A stretch of 64,000 bases of DNA from Chionoecetes opilio (lineage: Eukaryota > Arthropoda > Malacostraca > Decapoda > Majidae): positions 26,247 to 90,246 of the forward strand of contig JACEEZ010023637.1 of NCBI GenBank assembly GCA_016584305.1. The letters are read 5' to 3'. The notes under the pieces were generated by a model. The model was not told the DNA's origin and made no database searches. It saw only the letters and a program-made list of their open reading frames with translations. Positions 10,985 to 21,892 of the stretch are shown here, piece after piece. The position numbers and the translations under genes were made by a program. The first letter of the stretch is position 1. Each line of letters opens with the position of its first letter.

Positions 10985-11456
10985 CGGCTATTATGAAGTC
11001 ACTAATTTTGAGTGTTTATTGTACAGTGACAGGAACTAACTTTGCAAAAGTGAGGCAGCCCAAGAATTCTGACCGACACGACCCTCGATACACCGTAGAG
11101 AGAGTAAGACACCCAGATCCTCTCATGGTGTGGGCTTGTTTTTCATATTATGGAGTGGGTAACCTCATATTTCTTGAAAAAGGTGTTACTGTGAACAGTG
11201 AGCGATATCTAGACATCCTGCATGACAATTTGAATCCTGCTATGACAAGTGTAGGTCAGAAGCTTTTATGCAAGACGGTGCCCCCATGTCACAGGGCAAA
11301 CGTTGTTAAGGAATTGTTGGATATGTGTGCAATCGATTGCTTTGACTGGCCTCCTAATAGTCCTGAATTGAATCCAATAGAAAATCTTTGGTCCATAATG
11401 AAAAGCAAGCTTCAAGAAGTGGACACTAGTTCATTGGCGAAATTAAAATCAATCAA
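10985..11456 (+). pseudogene. Tc1/mariner-like transposase fragment
   Basis: The plus-strand frame contains MVWACFSYYGVGNLIFLEKG, SERYLDILHDNLNP and DWPPNSPELNPIENLWSIMK, the C-terminal half of a Tc1-type DD34E transposase. The glutamate of NPIENLW is present. The block that normally carries the second aspartate before A-P-x-H reads KTVPPCHRAN, so that aspartate is lost, and the N-terminal DNA-binding domain and first aspartate are missing. It is a dead fragment that ends where the next non-LTR element's terminus begins (11457). Confidence 0.8.
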
Positions 11457-13060
11457 TCAATCATTGGGGGCATACGCCGGGGGGCGCGTCGCCTCGCCCA
11501 CTCTACGACACCACTCCCGGGGCTCACCACGCGCCAGTCCCCATGCAGACTCCTTTCCCATACCAAGCAGCTTTCTACAAGAAACATCAACTTGCCCCAG
11601 CCACGAGCCTTGTGGCCGCCCCCTTGGCCTCCTCCACGCCGGATTGTCTCCTACAGATACAACACGATGGGAAGGATCGGTTTCAGAGTAGCGTGCCACA
11701 TGCCCATATAGCCGAAGTTAGCGCTGACGGACTATGCAGGTAATAGGCCTCGATTCAGTCTCACGGTGCAATCGCTGATTTGACACGTAATCATCCCAAC
11801 GATAGCCCATGATTCTGCGAAGACACTTATTACCAAAGGCATCGATTCGTCTCTTCAAGTCGCTATTTAGTGTCCATGTCTCACAACCATAGAGTAAGAC
11901 AGGGATCACAAGCGACTTGAAGATCCGGATCTTTGTCCTCCTGCACAGGTACCTACAACGCCAAATACTCCTGCTGAGCGAGTCCATAACACCATGGGCT
12001 ATGCCAATCCGTCGTAAGACTTCTTGACGTGACCCGCCGTCATTATGGACTGCGCTACCAAGGTATGTAAAACTTTTCAAGATCTCAATGTCCTCGCCGA
12101 ACGCATGAACAGACTGTACTGTTTCATCTAGTAAGCCTCCAAACACCTGGACTTTGGTCTTATGCCAGGAGACCTCAAGTCCCAAAGTCTTCGCCTCCTC
12201 GTGCAGCGCCTCGAGAGCCATCACCAGGACCTCCAGCGACTCAGCAAAGATTACTGCATCATTGGCAAAAACAAGATCAGTGATCTTGGTGTTGCCGAGG
12301 GATGCTCCACAATCACTTTGATCTACAACTTTGCCCAATACCCAGTCCATACAAGTGTTGAAAAGTGATGGGGCAAGGACTCACTCACGCCTCACTCCTG
12401 TATTCACAGGAAAGAAGCTGAATACACCTCCCCCATACTTCGCAGCACTCTCAGTCCCAGAGTACAGACCAGTCATCAAATCAATAGTCCTTGCAGGAAT
12501 CCCACAAAGTCGCAGAAGATCCCAGAGTGACTCACGATGCACTGAGTCAAACGCCTTCTTGAGATCAACATAGACTGCAAGCATCCCCTGTTGAAACTCA
12601 CGTCGGCGTTCCACCAGGACATGAAGCGCTAGGATACGGTCCGTTGTTGACTTACCAGGCGTGAACCCAGACTGCTGAGGTCTCTGATGCTTCAGCAGAT
12701 GACTGCAGATCCGTGTCAGCAATAGATGGGCAAGCACTTTGCCTGGCATGCTGAGCAGTGTAATACCGCGGTAATTGTTGCAGTCCTGGCGGTCCCCTTT
12801 CCCTTTCCAGATAGGGACGACCAGCCCGTTTTCCAGTCAGGAGGAACGCATATCATGGCCTCACCCCCAGCTTTGAGGAGCTCCGCAATGATATTACAAA
12901 CACCAGCTGCCTTTCCACACCTCAACTTTGCTACAGCCTCTCTGACTTCGTCAAGCGAGAGTGCAGTTTCGTCAATGGGAGGATTGACATCCACTGTTAA
13001 AGTAAAAACCTGCACTGTTAAAAATGTGGGAGGAACTACCAAAGGAGCTTCTTCAAAAAC
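11457..13060 (-). mobile_element. Non-LTR retrotransposon, reverse transcriptase and C-terminal part (copy B1)
   Basis: On the minus strand, 13042-12860 has LSLDEVREAVAKLRCGKAAG, 12749-12381 has the RT fingers/palm segment (GFTPGKSTTDRILALHVLVE, VYVDLKKAFDSVHRESLW) and 12350-11718 continues through LGLEVSWHKTKVQVFGG to VIPVLLYGCETWTL and CLRRIMGYRWDDYVSNQRL. The last part (11699-11457) has WRRPRGRPQGSWLGQVD and ends EATRPPAYAPND. The catalytic box reads F-A-N-D instead of F-A-D-D (near 12260), a direct loss of a catalytic aspartate. Frameshifts separate the segments. The plus-strand element at 35041-37090 is a 5' piece of the same family. Confidence 0.85.
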
Positions 13061-13582
13061 TTGCAGACTTGTTACCTAACCGACCGCAGGATGTTATAAA
13101 GAAGAAAGGGAATGCAATCAAGTACTAGGATACTGGTAAGTAACACAGTTTCTTGATTTTTAATGTTTTACAAATATTTTATTGCATTTTGAGTGAGTGT
13201 GTCACTGACGGCATCAGGAGGTCCGACCGCCACAACATTTGGCAGCCACTGTACATACAAAGACTCCCTCAGCTGACACGATTCACCTGCTGCATCAAAA
13301 CAAGTGAGTGTAGATTTCTTGTGTTTTATTCAACATTTATTGTACGGAGGGGAGGGGTCAGCTTTCGGATAGGTTGTAATATTCCATAGGTCGGAAAGGG
13401 CTTGAGCGCCTATTGTTCCGACTTATGGAGGTTTTACTGTACTTGATATTGGGGAGTTGGGAAACCAGTTGCCTTAAATCACTTTTTGACCTTCAGCAAA
13501 TTCTACATGTTTGTATATGAGAAAAAAAAAAAAAAAAAATCTGATATGAAGAGTATGGGAAAAACGTGCCTAAAGGCATATA
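13061..13582. other. Unassigned, with a Tigger-like right end near 13330-13439
   Basis: Most of this stretch has no recognised feature. The segment ending at 13439 reads GGAGGTTTTACTG followed by TA, the inverted form of the CAGTAAAACCTCC termini known from Tigger-type elements. No matching left end was found in the window. Confidence 0.45.
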
Positions 13583-13876
13583 CAGGGAGATCCCGAAGAT
13601 ACGAGCAGTTAGGTTCCACCTGGCATACTCGTACAGTGAAATCTCGTATAACGAAACACATAACTAATGGTAAAATATAGGTTTGGTTCCAGGACCCCAT
13701 CAATTTAAAAAAAGGAAAAAAAAAAAGAAAGAAAAAAAAAGAAGACATGTTTTTCAAGCTAAAATAAACTATAGCAAGCACAACAAACACACAGCGTCTA
13801 TATTACCCACACTGTACTACCTATTCTGTAGAAAAAGCATTCTGAAAGAGAAAATAGCACACAAAATAACATAACT

Positions 13877-14505
13877 CATTCGGTTTCTATCCTTCTCTCT
13901 ATACCTTCATTTTAAGTTTCCTTTCAAACCGTTCTATTGCAGCTACTGTAGATGGACATTGTTCTTCTCCTAAATCTATCAATAGTGGTGTTCCCCAGGG
14001 TTCTGTCCTATCACCCACTCTCTTTCTATTATTTAGTAATGATCTTCTAAGTCTAACTCAAAGCCCTATCCACTCTTACGCTGATGATTCTACCCTGCAT
14101 TTTTCAACGTCGTTTATTAGACGTCCAACTCAACAGGAACTAAGTGATTCACGGAGAGATGCCACCGAGCGCCTAACTTCTGATCTTTCTATAATTTCTG
14201 ATTGGGACAAAGCAAACCTTGTTTTGTTCAATGCCTCAAAAACCCAATTTCTTCACCTATCTACTCGACAAAACCCTACCAGATAACTATTCCCTCTTCT
14301 TCAATGACACTCAACTGTCTCCTTCTTCTACAATGAACATTCTAGGACTATCCTTTACTAAAAATCTGAACTGGAAATCTCACATCTCATCTCTTGCTAA
14401 AACAGCTTCTAAGAAGTTAGGTGTGCTGTGGCGTCTGCGTCCTTTTTTTTCTCCCTCCCAATTGCTTGCTCTGTACAGGGGCCTTATCCGCCCATGTATG
14501 GAGTA
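13877..14505 (+). mobile_element. Jockey-like non-LTR retrotransposon, RT part (copy C1, first half)
   Basis: Plus-strand reverse transcriptase sequence: SPKSINSGVPQGSVLSPTLF, then the catalytic Y-A-D-D at 14087-14098, then KANLVLFNASKTQFLHLSTR and NILGLSFTKNLNWKSHISSL. It is 5'-truncated, with one or more frameshifts, and is interrupted at 14505/14506 by the hAT element. The second half resumes at 17372. It sits inside TIR element B, with a likely short duplication (ATAACT-like) at its ends. Confidence 0.85.
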
Positions 14506-17371
14506 CAGGGCCGTTTCCTCCTATAGGCGAACTATGCAGTCGCCTAGGGCCCCCGATGCCACTAGGGGCCCCCAAGCTGCCAATATTAGCTTTTTAAGCA
14601 TCAGGCCCATCTTCACTGCCTTCTGACCGACAAACACCAGGTACACCTTATTCACCAGCAGACTCACGAGCACGACGCCCTGCATTTGGTCAACCAATTG
14701 ATCCACGTGATTGGCCTTCACTTCTATTAGATTCAGTCAGGACAGACCTAGTAGGTAGAGGACCATTTCAGATTAGCAGAGTTCACATTTCCCAAAAGAG
14801 AAGATGGCAGAAGCTTTCATCACCATTATTTCTACAGGACATGGAATGGGGAAAAGATAAGGCGGACTTGGCTTACCTACTCGAGAAAAAACGATGCAGT
14901 TTACTGCTATTGCTGCAAGCTATTCTCAAGAAAGGACTATAAATTAATGACAGAGGGGCTTTCTGACTGGAGGAACATTGGTACACTTCTGAAAAGTCAT
15001 GAAATCAGTCCAGAGCACACACACCATATGGCAACGTGGAAGGATTTGCACCTGTGTCTACAAACAGGCACAACCATAGATCAAGCCGAAAGGACACTTT
15101 TAGAAGCTGAGAAGAAGCACTGGAGAGATGTTCTGACCCGCTTATCATGCAATCTCTAGCTGAGAGAAATCTTGCATTGAGGGGGTCTACAAACACATTA
15201 TACCAGCAAAACAATGGAAACTTCTTAAAAGTGGTGGAGCTGCTTGCCAAATTTGATCCTGTCATGAAGAAGCATATTGATTGTGTGGAAAGTGGGCAGT
15301 TCAGTCATTCCAGCTATCTTGGAAATGAGATCCAAAATGAGTTGATTGCTTCAATCAGTGGGAAAATATTGGATACAATGGTGGCTGAAATTAAGCAGTC
15401 CAAATATTATTCAGTCATTTTAGATTGTACTCCTGATCTAAGCCACCAAGAGCAGATGACGGTCGTCATAAGGATTGTTAAAATGGACGATGACGAAGCA
15501 CCGGAAGTCAAGGAACACTTCCTAGGATTTCTTGTGGCTTCCCAAACAACAGGTCTTGCTTTATCCTCTTTGATTTTGAATAAACTTGAGGAGCTGAATA
15601 TTCCATTTGACGACTGCAGAGGACAGTCGTATGACAATGGGTCGAACATGAAGGGGAGGAACAAGCAAAGCTGCTGGAGAAAAATCCTCGCGCACTTTTT
15701 GTTCCATGTGGGGCACATACAGTGAACTTGGTTGTGGCTGATGCAGCAAAAGGATCCACAGATGCCATTATCTACTTTGGCAATATACAAAAACTGTATA
15801 ACCTTTTCTCAGTATCACCAAACAGATGGGCAATATTGAAGGACCATGTGACTCTGACACTGAAATCTTGGAGTGAAACGAGGTGGGAGAGCCGTATTAA
15901 CAGCATTGAGGCTGTGCGGTACCAGGCCCCTAACATAAGGGAGGCACTGCTGGAGGTCAGGGACAAAGCCACAGATGCCCTGACCAAGGTAGATGCACAG
16001 GCTTTGGCCGAGGAGGTTGGGTCATACCGGTTCCACATCTGTACAGTGGTATGGTATGATATCCTCCACCAAATAAACCATATAAGCAGGCTCCTGCAGT
16101 CTGCCACAATGCAGCTTGATGTAGCAGTTGACCTCCCCATGAAGGCAAAAACCTCACTGACAAGATACAGAGACACTGGATTTTCTGCAGCTCAGGCCTC
16201 TGCTAAAGACATATGTGACAAGATGAATGTGGAGGCTGTACTTAAGGAGAAAAGGCTTAGAAGCACAAGGAAACACTTTGCCTATGAAGCCCCAGACGAG
16301 ACTATCAGAGATGCCTTGAAAAGACTCGAAATTGAATTCTTTAATGTGGTTGTGGACACCACTATTGAGTCATTAAAGGAAAAGTTTGAAAGCCTGGGTG
16401 TAATGAGATCCAGATTTTGGCGTGCTGCTTAACTTTAAAGAATTGGATGGTGAGGCACTGTCCAACCAGTGTGACGAGTTTTGCAGCACATTAAGTACCG
16501 AGGATGAAAAAGACATTGATGGAAAGGAACTGGCTCTTGAAATCAGCAACTTGCCAAGCCTACCTTCAGATGACATGACTGCACTACAGCTTCTCTCCTA
16601 CATCCACAAAAAGCAGTTGAAGGAACTGTACCCCAATCTGTGGATTGCTCTTAGAATAGTCTGCACTCTTCCTGTGACCGTGGCCTCAGCAGAGAGGAGC
16701 TTTTCAAAACTTAAGCTCATTAAGACCTACCTGAGGTCATCCATGGGACAGAATCGCCTCAGTGGACTTTCAATCATCAGTATCAATCAGGAGATAGGCA
16801 AGCAGCTATCATACGATGAGGTCATCAATGACTTTGTTTCTAAAAAAGCCAGAAGGCAGAAGTTTTGAAGACTGATCATGCAAATCTGTGTTATTGAGGG
16901 GATACCTGCCTCCTGAAGTCCTGAAAAAGTTAGGATATTTTTATATGTTTAGAATTTATCAGTTGCAATGTTTGCCAAATTTAGATTTTTTAACAAGTTT
17001 AACATTTCCTTAGATTAAAAATAAGATTTTCAGGAAAAAAACATCATCTTGTCTCACTTATTTGCATTATTTGCATTATTTACTCATTTTGGGAGATGAT
17101 ACAATGCAGATTCAGTAAATCCTGGCTGTAGCGGAGCCCCAGTGTGTCACATTTATTATCATTTTTGTAGGGTCAACTTGAGTTTTTTTTACTGGAGATT
17201 TAAAACAAAAGATATTAAGAGTTTGACGCCGTTCTGGCCTCTTTTACCTCATAAAGTGCATCAAATTGAAGTATTTAAATGTTAAATGCATGAACTCACC
17301 ATAGTTTTATAAGATAGGGGCCCCCAAACAGCATTCTGTTTAGGGCCCCAAAAAGGCTAGAAACGGCCCTG
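14506..17371 (+). mobile_element. hAT transposon with 8-bp target-site duplication
   Basis: The left end starts CAGGGCCGTTTCCTCC and the right end closes GAAACGGCCCTG, giving an inverted repeat of about 12 bp. The 8-bp direct repeat ATGGAGTA flanks it exactly (14498-14505 and 17372-17379). The interrupted retrotransposon reads through once the insert and one repeat are removed. TIRs starting CAGGG and 8-bp TSDs are diagnostic of hAT elements (established). The internal gene is nearly complete. The terminal regions also share GGGCCCCC-rich words. Confidence 0.95.
14700..16868 (+). pseudogene. hAT-family transposase (ZMYM1-like, TTF zinc finger to dimerisation domain)
   Basis: Order of domains: a TTF-type zinc-finger segment at about 14830-14945 (RRTWLTYSRKNDAVYCYCCK), the DUF4371-like middle from about 15147 (SLAERNLALRGSTNTLYQQ, KILDTMVAEIKQSKYYSVIL with the catalytic-region D-C-T-P-D, GQSYDNGSNMKG), PCGAHTVNLVV near 15710, and SETRWESRINSIEAVRYQA. 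It ends in the hAT C-terminal dimerisation domain (TVASAERSFSKLKLIKTYLR, GLSIISINQEIGK) with a stop at 16868. Three frameshifts (about 15145, 15655 and 16415) break the frame, with few other stops, so it is a young, recently inactivated copy. It resembles zinc finger MYM-type 1-like proteins, which are themselves hAT-derived. The upstream start is not resolved. Confidence 0.85.
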
Positions 17372-17850
17372 ATGGAGTATGTCTCACATGTTTGGGGAGG
17401 ATCCACTCATACAGCTCTCCTAAACAGGGTTGAGTCAAAAGCTTTTCGTCTCATCAACTCCTCTCCTCTGACTTGACTGTCTTCAATCCTTAAATCACCG
17501 CCGCAATGTTGCTTCTCTTGCTTTCTTCTACCGTTATTTTCATGCTCACTGCTCTTCTGAACTTGCTAACTGCATGCCTCCCCCACTCCCGCGGCCTCAC
17601 TGCACAAGACTTTCTACTCATTCTCATCCCTATTCTGTCCATCTTCCTAATGCAAGAGTTAATCAGTATCTTTACTCTTTCATCCCTTTCACTGGTAAAC
17701 TCTGGAACTCTCTTCCTGTTTCTATTTTTCCACTTTCCTATGACTTAAATCTTTTCAAAAGAAGAGTAACAAGACACCTCCCGAACTAAATTGGCCTGCC
17801 CCTCTGTTTTTATTTTATTCTCTTACTGTCTTCTTTATAGGGACTGGCAA
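17372..17850 (+). mobile_element. Jockey-like non-LTR retrotransposon, C-terminal part (copy C1, second half)
   Basis: After the hAT element the reading resumes with MEYVSHVWGGSTHTALLNR, RVESKAFRLINSS, then the C-terminal block TGKLWNSLPVSIFPLSYDLN and FKRRVTRHLPN ending at a stop near 17789. The 3' end is truncated compared with the copies at 47-48 and 52.7-53.3 kb, which continue to GGGACTGACAACTAAGCGGG and a poly(A) tail. Confidence 0.85.
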
Positions 17851-18277
17851 CTATAACAACTGCACATTAATTAAACATAAAACATTTATAACACTCACAA
17901 GTGGTAATGTTGTGTGGGGAGACAGGAAGCTGGCACGTAGCCAGCTGAGAGTCCCTGTTTTCTCTCTCCGAGGCCTGAGAGAAAACAGGGGTGACTGCGT
18001 TTGCAGGGATGACTGGATTAGAGTTCTTCCTCCTCCCCTTGATCACTTGGGAAAGAGGAAAGATCCTCGGTGCTGCCGCGTGATACAATAGACTCGAGAG
18101 GGTAGGGTAGGTAAGGGACAAGGGAGGGGTGCGCAGACCTCTTCCACTGCCCACAAACTCGTCTCTCCGCATCTGAATCATTGTACATCGTCCAGGGATG
18201 TGAATTTTTGTAGGCCACATTGTCGTACCGAGCCACCAGAATTATCATATTTTCAGATTGATTATCGTACAACCTTA

Positions 18278-19288
18278 AGCCCCCTTCACACATTCCACAA
18301 TGGAACCACGAACGCGCCAACAATGCAGTGCGCAGCGCCGTCATGGTCCTGGTTATAGGTCCATCGTGACCGATCGTGACACTCGTGACGCGCTCGGCCG
18401 AGGCCACGAAAAGTTAGTGCGTGCATTAAAAAATTGGGAAGCTCCCCGATTTTCGTACCCAACGCAGCGGTATCGTAAGTCTATCGTGACGCTATCGTTA
18501 TCTATGTAGCAGCTTCGTGACACTATCATGATCGTCGTATGTTCATCGTGACGATAGGAAACCGTTACGCGCGCCTTCCCCCCCTTTTTTGCACCCTCTT
18601 CCGCCTTCCCCCCCTTTCTCATTCACCTCCACCCACCCTACTCCCACCACCACGTGATAACACTCCCCCCTCGACTACCTTCCCCCTACTCCCACCACCA
18701 CATGGTGACACTCCCCCCTCGACTACCTTCCCCCTACTCCCATCACCACGTGATGACACTCCCCCGTGACTCCCTACCCACTACTCCCATCAGCACGTGG
18801 TAACATCCCCACCCCCACCAACACCACGCCTTCTCCACCCCCCCCCCCCCCCCGTTTCCCCACCAACACCTTCTTTATTACAACCCCCCTCCCCCGTTTC
18901 CCCCCATTCCCCATCACCAACACAACCCTGTTTCTCCCACCTTCATCTCTATAGTCCCCCTTCCTTCTCTATCACCATGGCAACCCCCACCCACGTGTGG
19001 GGCTAGCTCTTGACGCTATCATGGTACATTCATGGCACCGTCGTGGTTATCGTAGCTCTATCGTGACGACAAAGTGACCGTTTATTTTCCATTTGTGACA
19101 TAGTCTTACAGCTGTCATGACTCCATCGTGACCATCTTACGACCGTCATGACACATACGTACAGGCAGCGTGACATTGTTGTGAGGCTATCGTGGTCTGC
19201 TTTTTTTTGTGGTTAAATATCACGATAGCGTCAATAATCAAATTGGTGGCGCTATCGTGGTTCGATTATGGAATGTGTGAAGGGAGCT
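18278..19288. mobile_element. Harbinger/PIF-like non-autonomous element with TTA target duplication
   Basis: The ends are AGCCCCCTTCACACATTCC at 18278 and GGAATGTGTGAAGGGAGCT ending at 19288, an inverted repeat of 19 bp with one mismatch. Both sides are flanked by TTA (18275-18277, 19289-19291). A 3-bp TTA/TAA-type TSD is characteristic of PIF/Harbinger (established). The empty site, with a single TTA in ACAACCTTAGGTAAAA, is present in related elements at about 45098 and, inverted, near 46860. The interior has scattered ATCGTGAC/CTATCGTGG words and a C-rich block at 18575-19005 with repeated CCCCCTACTCCCACCACC and CACGTG-like motifs. No transposase was seen. Confidence 0.9.
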
Positions 19289-19503
19289 TTAGGTAAAATC
19301 ATATAGTCAGTAAATGACTTTATAATTTTAGTAAATAATTTGTGATTTACTTTAGTAAATAACTTGGTAATTTTACTCACCCCAGTTTGAATGTCGTAGC
19401 ATTGGATTTTCGATCTCGTATATTGAAAATAGACCCTAATTTACACATCTCGTATCATCTGATTCTCGTATATCGAATGCTCGTATAACGGGACCTCCCT
19501 GTA

Positions 19504-20366
19504 TAAGCCAACCCCATGGAACTCGAACACATTCTTAGATTTTTTTTAAAGTACTTAAAAGTACAGGTTAAAAAAGTACTTTTACTTGAAAGAAGTCAAA
19601 AAGTACTCAAAATTTAGCAGACGATTACAAAAAAAAAAAAATATCAAATTTGAAATGTATCTCCTCAGCCATATAGGCATCATTCTCGATAAAACACAGA
19701 CTCAGGAAAAGTAAAGACTGCATTGTCATATAACAGAGCAATATTTTTCAAATTTAGTTAAAAATAATTCACTAAAAATATTTTCAGAAATTGTTGTAAA
19801 AATGTTGACTTCACCAAAAGAAAATAATAGCCAACAAATAAAACAAGATGTTAAAAAAATGTGTTACAACAAAGACCATATTACAAACTTTCTTTAGCGT
19901 GGGACAATAAAAACTATACAAAAAAAGCTGTCGGAGATAGATTTGCCAAATCCGTGGGAATGATGGGGAGGGGGGAGATATGTACGGGGAAGGTGTGAAG
20001 AAGAAGAGGGACTTTTGGACTGTGGTACTCATTTATGTGTGGTCCTGACTTACCCGTATAGTATCTCATCAACAGATTCGTATATAAGGATTTTCAGAAT
20101 TCTACCGGCTGCTCCCCATAAGTAGAAACTAACCACTGACAGACTGGCTCTCTGCAGAATCTATACTGGTGTTCAGAAATAAATGGGGTTGTGACTTGTG
20201 ACAAGCTTGGATGCTTTGAATAGCTTAAAAAGACCTATAAGATAGTTTGTGTAAGATGAGATTAAAATTGTCCAACACTACTTGGACCCTCCGCAGTAGC
20301 TATTATTTTCATCCATATTATAAGTTAAATTTGGAAGAAAATCCTTTAGTTAATTCCATAAGAGAC
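19504..20366. other. Intron sequence, no feature recognised
   Basis: This lies downstream (3' in gene orientation) of the last DHX8 exon found. AT-rich, with a local inverted word pair AAAGTACTT / AAGTACTTTT near 19550-19600. I searched by eye for the next DHX8 exon and did not find it. Confidence 0.4.
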
Positions 20367-20515
20367 ATGGGTCTGTCCGGATTCCTCATGGAGTCTTCTT
20401 CTAGGTTGCTAGCCCCAACTGGTGCAACATTGGGATTGAGGTCCTCTCCTGTTTCTTGATCTGCATCCTTCATCGAGAGCGATGTCTTCTGTCCCGTAAA
20501 AGACAACACCTTCAC
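20367..20515 (-). CDS. DHX8: DHX8/Prp22 exon: end of S1 domain and following linker
   Basis: The acceptor on the minus strand is ...TTTCACAG before 20515. The exon then reads in frame [17 protein letters not shown], then [11 protein letters not shown] and SMRNPDRP. This is the last strand of the S1 RNA-binding domain and the start of the linker before the helicase core in DHX8, the DEAH-box ATPase that releases mRNA from the spliceosome in the nucleus. It follows the 34619-34459 exon in phase (Q-K-V-K then V-K-V-L). The donor is unclear: homology stops at RNPDRP and the only nearby GT is weak (CAT then GTCTCT, exon end 20367). The open frame itself runs on to a stop at about 20318. An alternative is that the exon 3' end has been altered. 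Confidence 0.85.
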
Positions 20516-21892
20516 CTGTGAAAGATGAGCTTAACGTTAAGGAAATAGCTCATATCACCAGTACAAATAAATATTTGAATGACCAGGGATGGAGACAGGC
20601 AGCATGCAATAAGGGATATACTTAACAGATACCATCAGTAGTATGCACAGTTTTCCTTTTTGTATAATGAACAGAAGCAAACTTGCATGTTACAAATTAT
20701 GTTTCACTACATTTTAACAGTGTAATTATAATCACAAACCAATCAATAAAGAGAACTCTGAAAGCATGATACTCAGTTTTTTACTCACATTACACACAAA
20801 AAATTTACATTTCAAAAGTATCTGCCAGTTACGTTAGTTATCATTAGTTAACGTTACAGTAATAATTGCACAGTAGGATAATCACAAAGATAGTGACTAA
20901 GATTACAACACTACTAGTTTTCAAGTGGTGTCAAATCATCATAAAGGCAAGGATCTTGCTGTCAAGTAATATTGCTCAGTTATGACCATACAAAATGGAA
21001 ATGCTACATAGTACTACCATAAGGATGAATTAGAACAGCATGAGCCTGCCTTTGAGCGGGTGTGCTTATTATGGCATGCCAGGCTATTGTGCCAGAAACT
21101 GAAATGCTCTGTATCAGCATACCATATTCACCAGCATATATGACAGACTTTTCTACTACTAAACATATAAAAAATTGCCAAGCGTCCAATGCAGAATATT
21201 ATGTACAGTAGTTCCCTACAGGAAACGGTTAATGCAGCAGGTCTTTGTACTGATTCCAAAAATCACATCTCTCGCACCATTGAAATCCATTATATACCGT
21301 ATTTATGGGCATCTTAATCAGGGGCGCCCACAGGCGGACGCACTGGATGCATGTGCAATGTCGTGCATCCACTGTAAGTTTCCAGGCATGTGGGGCCCCT
21401 ATAAGGGCCCCCCTAGGGGACCTTATAGGGCCCCCCTAGGCCCTATAATAGGCCCTTCCATACAGCTGAAATGCCCCCTATAGGCATTTCAGCTGTATGG
21501 AAAAGTTGAAGAGAATTACACTTTTATATAAATAATAGTTTGTTTAATTCACCTTAATATACCTTTCAGATAGCTTCGAAATGCACCTAAAATTGATCAA
21601 AACAGCAAATAATTATGGGGGGTTTACAGCACCCACCCGGACCCCCCAGCTGAGTAGGAGTGGGGTGACTTCCCAATGGGAAGTCAATCGGATTCAATGG
21701 GATTTTTGTTGTAGTAATAATTACTTCGGCGGTTAAACAAGAGAATTATATTTTTGTTTGATAATTAATCATAATGCATATTAAACTTTGGTTAATATCA
21801 CTTTGGCTTTTTATAACAAAAGTAACATGCACATTCAATTTTTGGTTTTAGTAGTGAGGCTTTTTGTACAATACAACAAAAATATATATATA
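20516..21892. other. DHX8 intron part, mostly unassigned
   Basis: No coding exon recognised. It contains GGGCCCCCCTAGG-type repeated words at 21390-21445 and the hairpin listed separately at 21456-21502. The segment at 21600-21700 includes short repeated CCCATTGGGAAGTC words but no defined element. Confidence 0.4.
21456..21502. repeat. Perfect 20-bp stem hairpin
   Basis: TTCCATACAGCTGAAATGCC (21456-21475) pairs exactly with 21483-21502 across a 7-nt loop. It sits next to the GGGCCCCCCTAGG-rich tract and may be the end of a small foldback element, but no outer boundaries were found. Confidence 0.85.

Larger units (their letters stand above)
13583..19501. mobile_element. Pogo-like TIR element, copy B (5.9 kb, host to later insertions)
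   Basis: The left end CAGGGAGATCCCGAAGATAC starts at 13583 after TA (13581-13582), and the right end GTATAACGGGACCTCCCTG stops at 19501 before TA (19502-19503). Internal landmarks shared with the nest at 43.6-49.7 kb include AACTGCACATTAATTAAAC, the TGATTATCGTACAACCTTA segment near 18260 and the TTTAGTAAATAACTTGGTAA segment near 19360. No transposase of its own is present. A non-LTR element (13877-17850, interrupted by a hAT) and a Harbinger-like element (18278-19288) inserted later. Confidence 0.8.
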
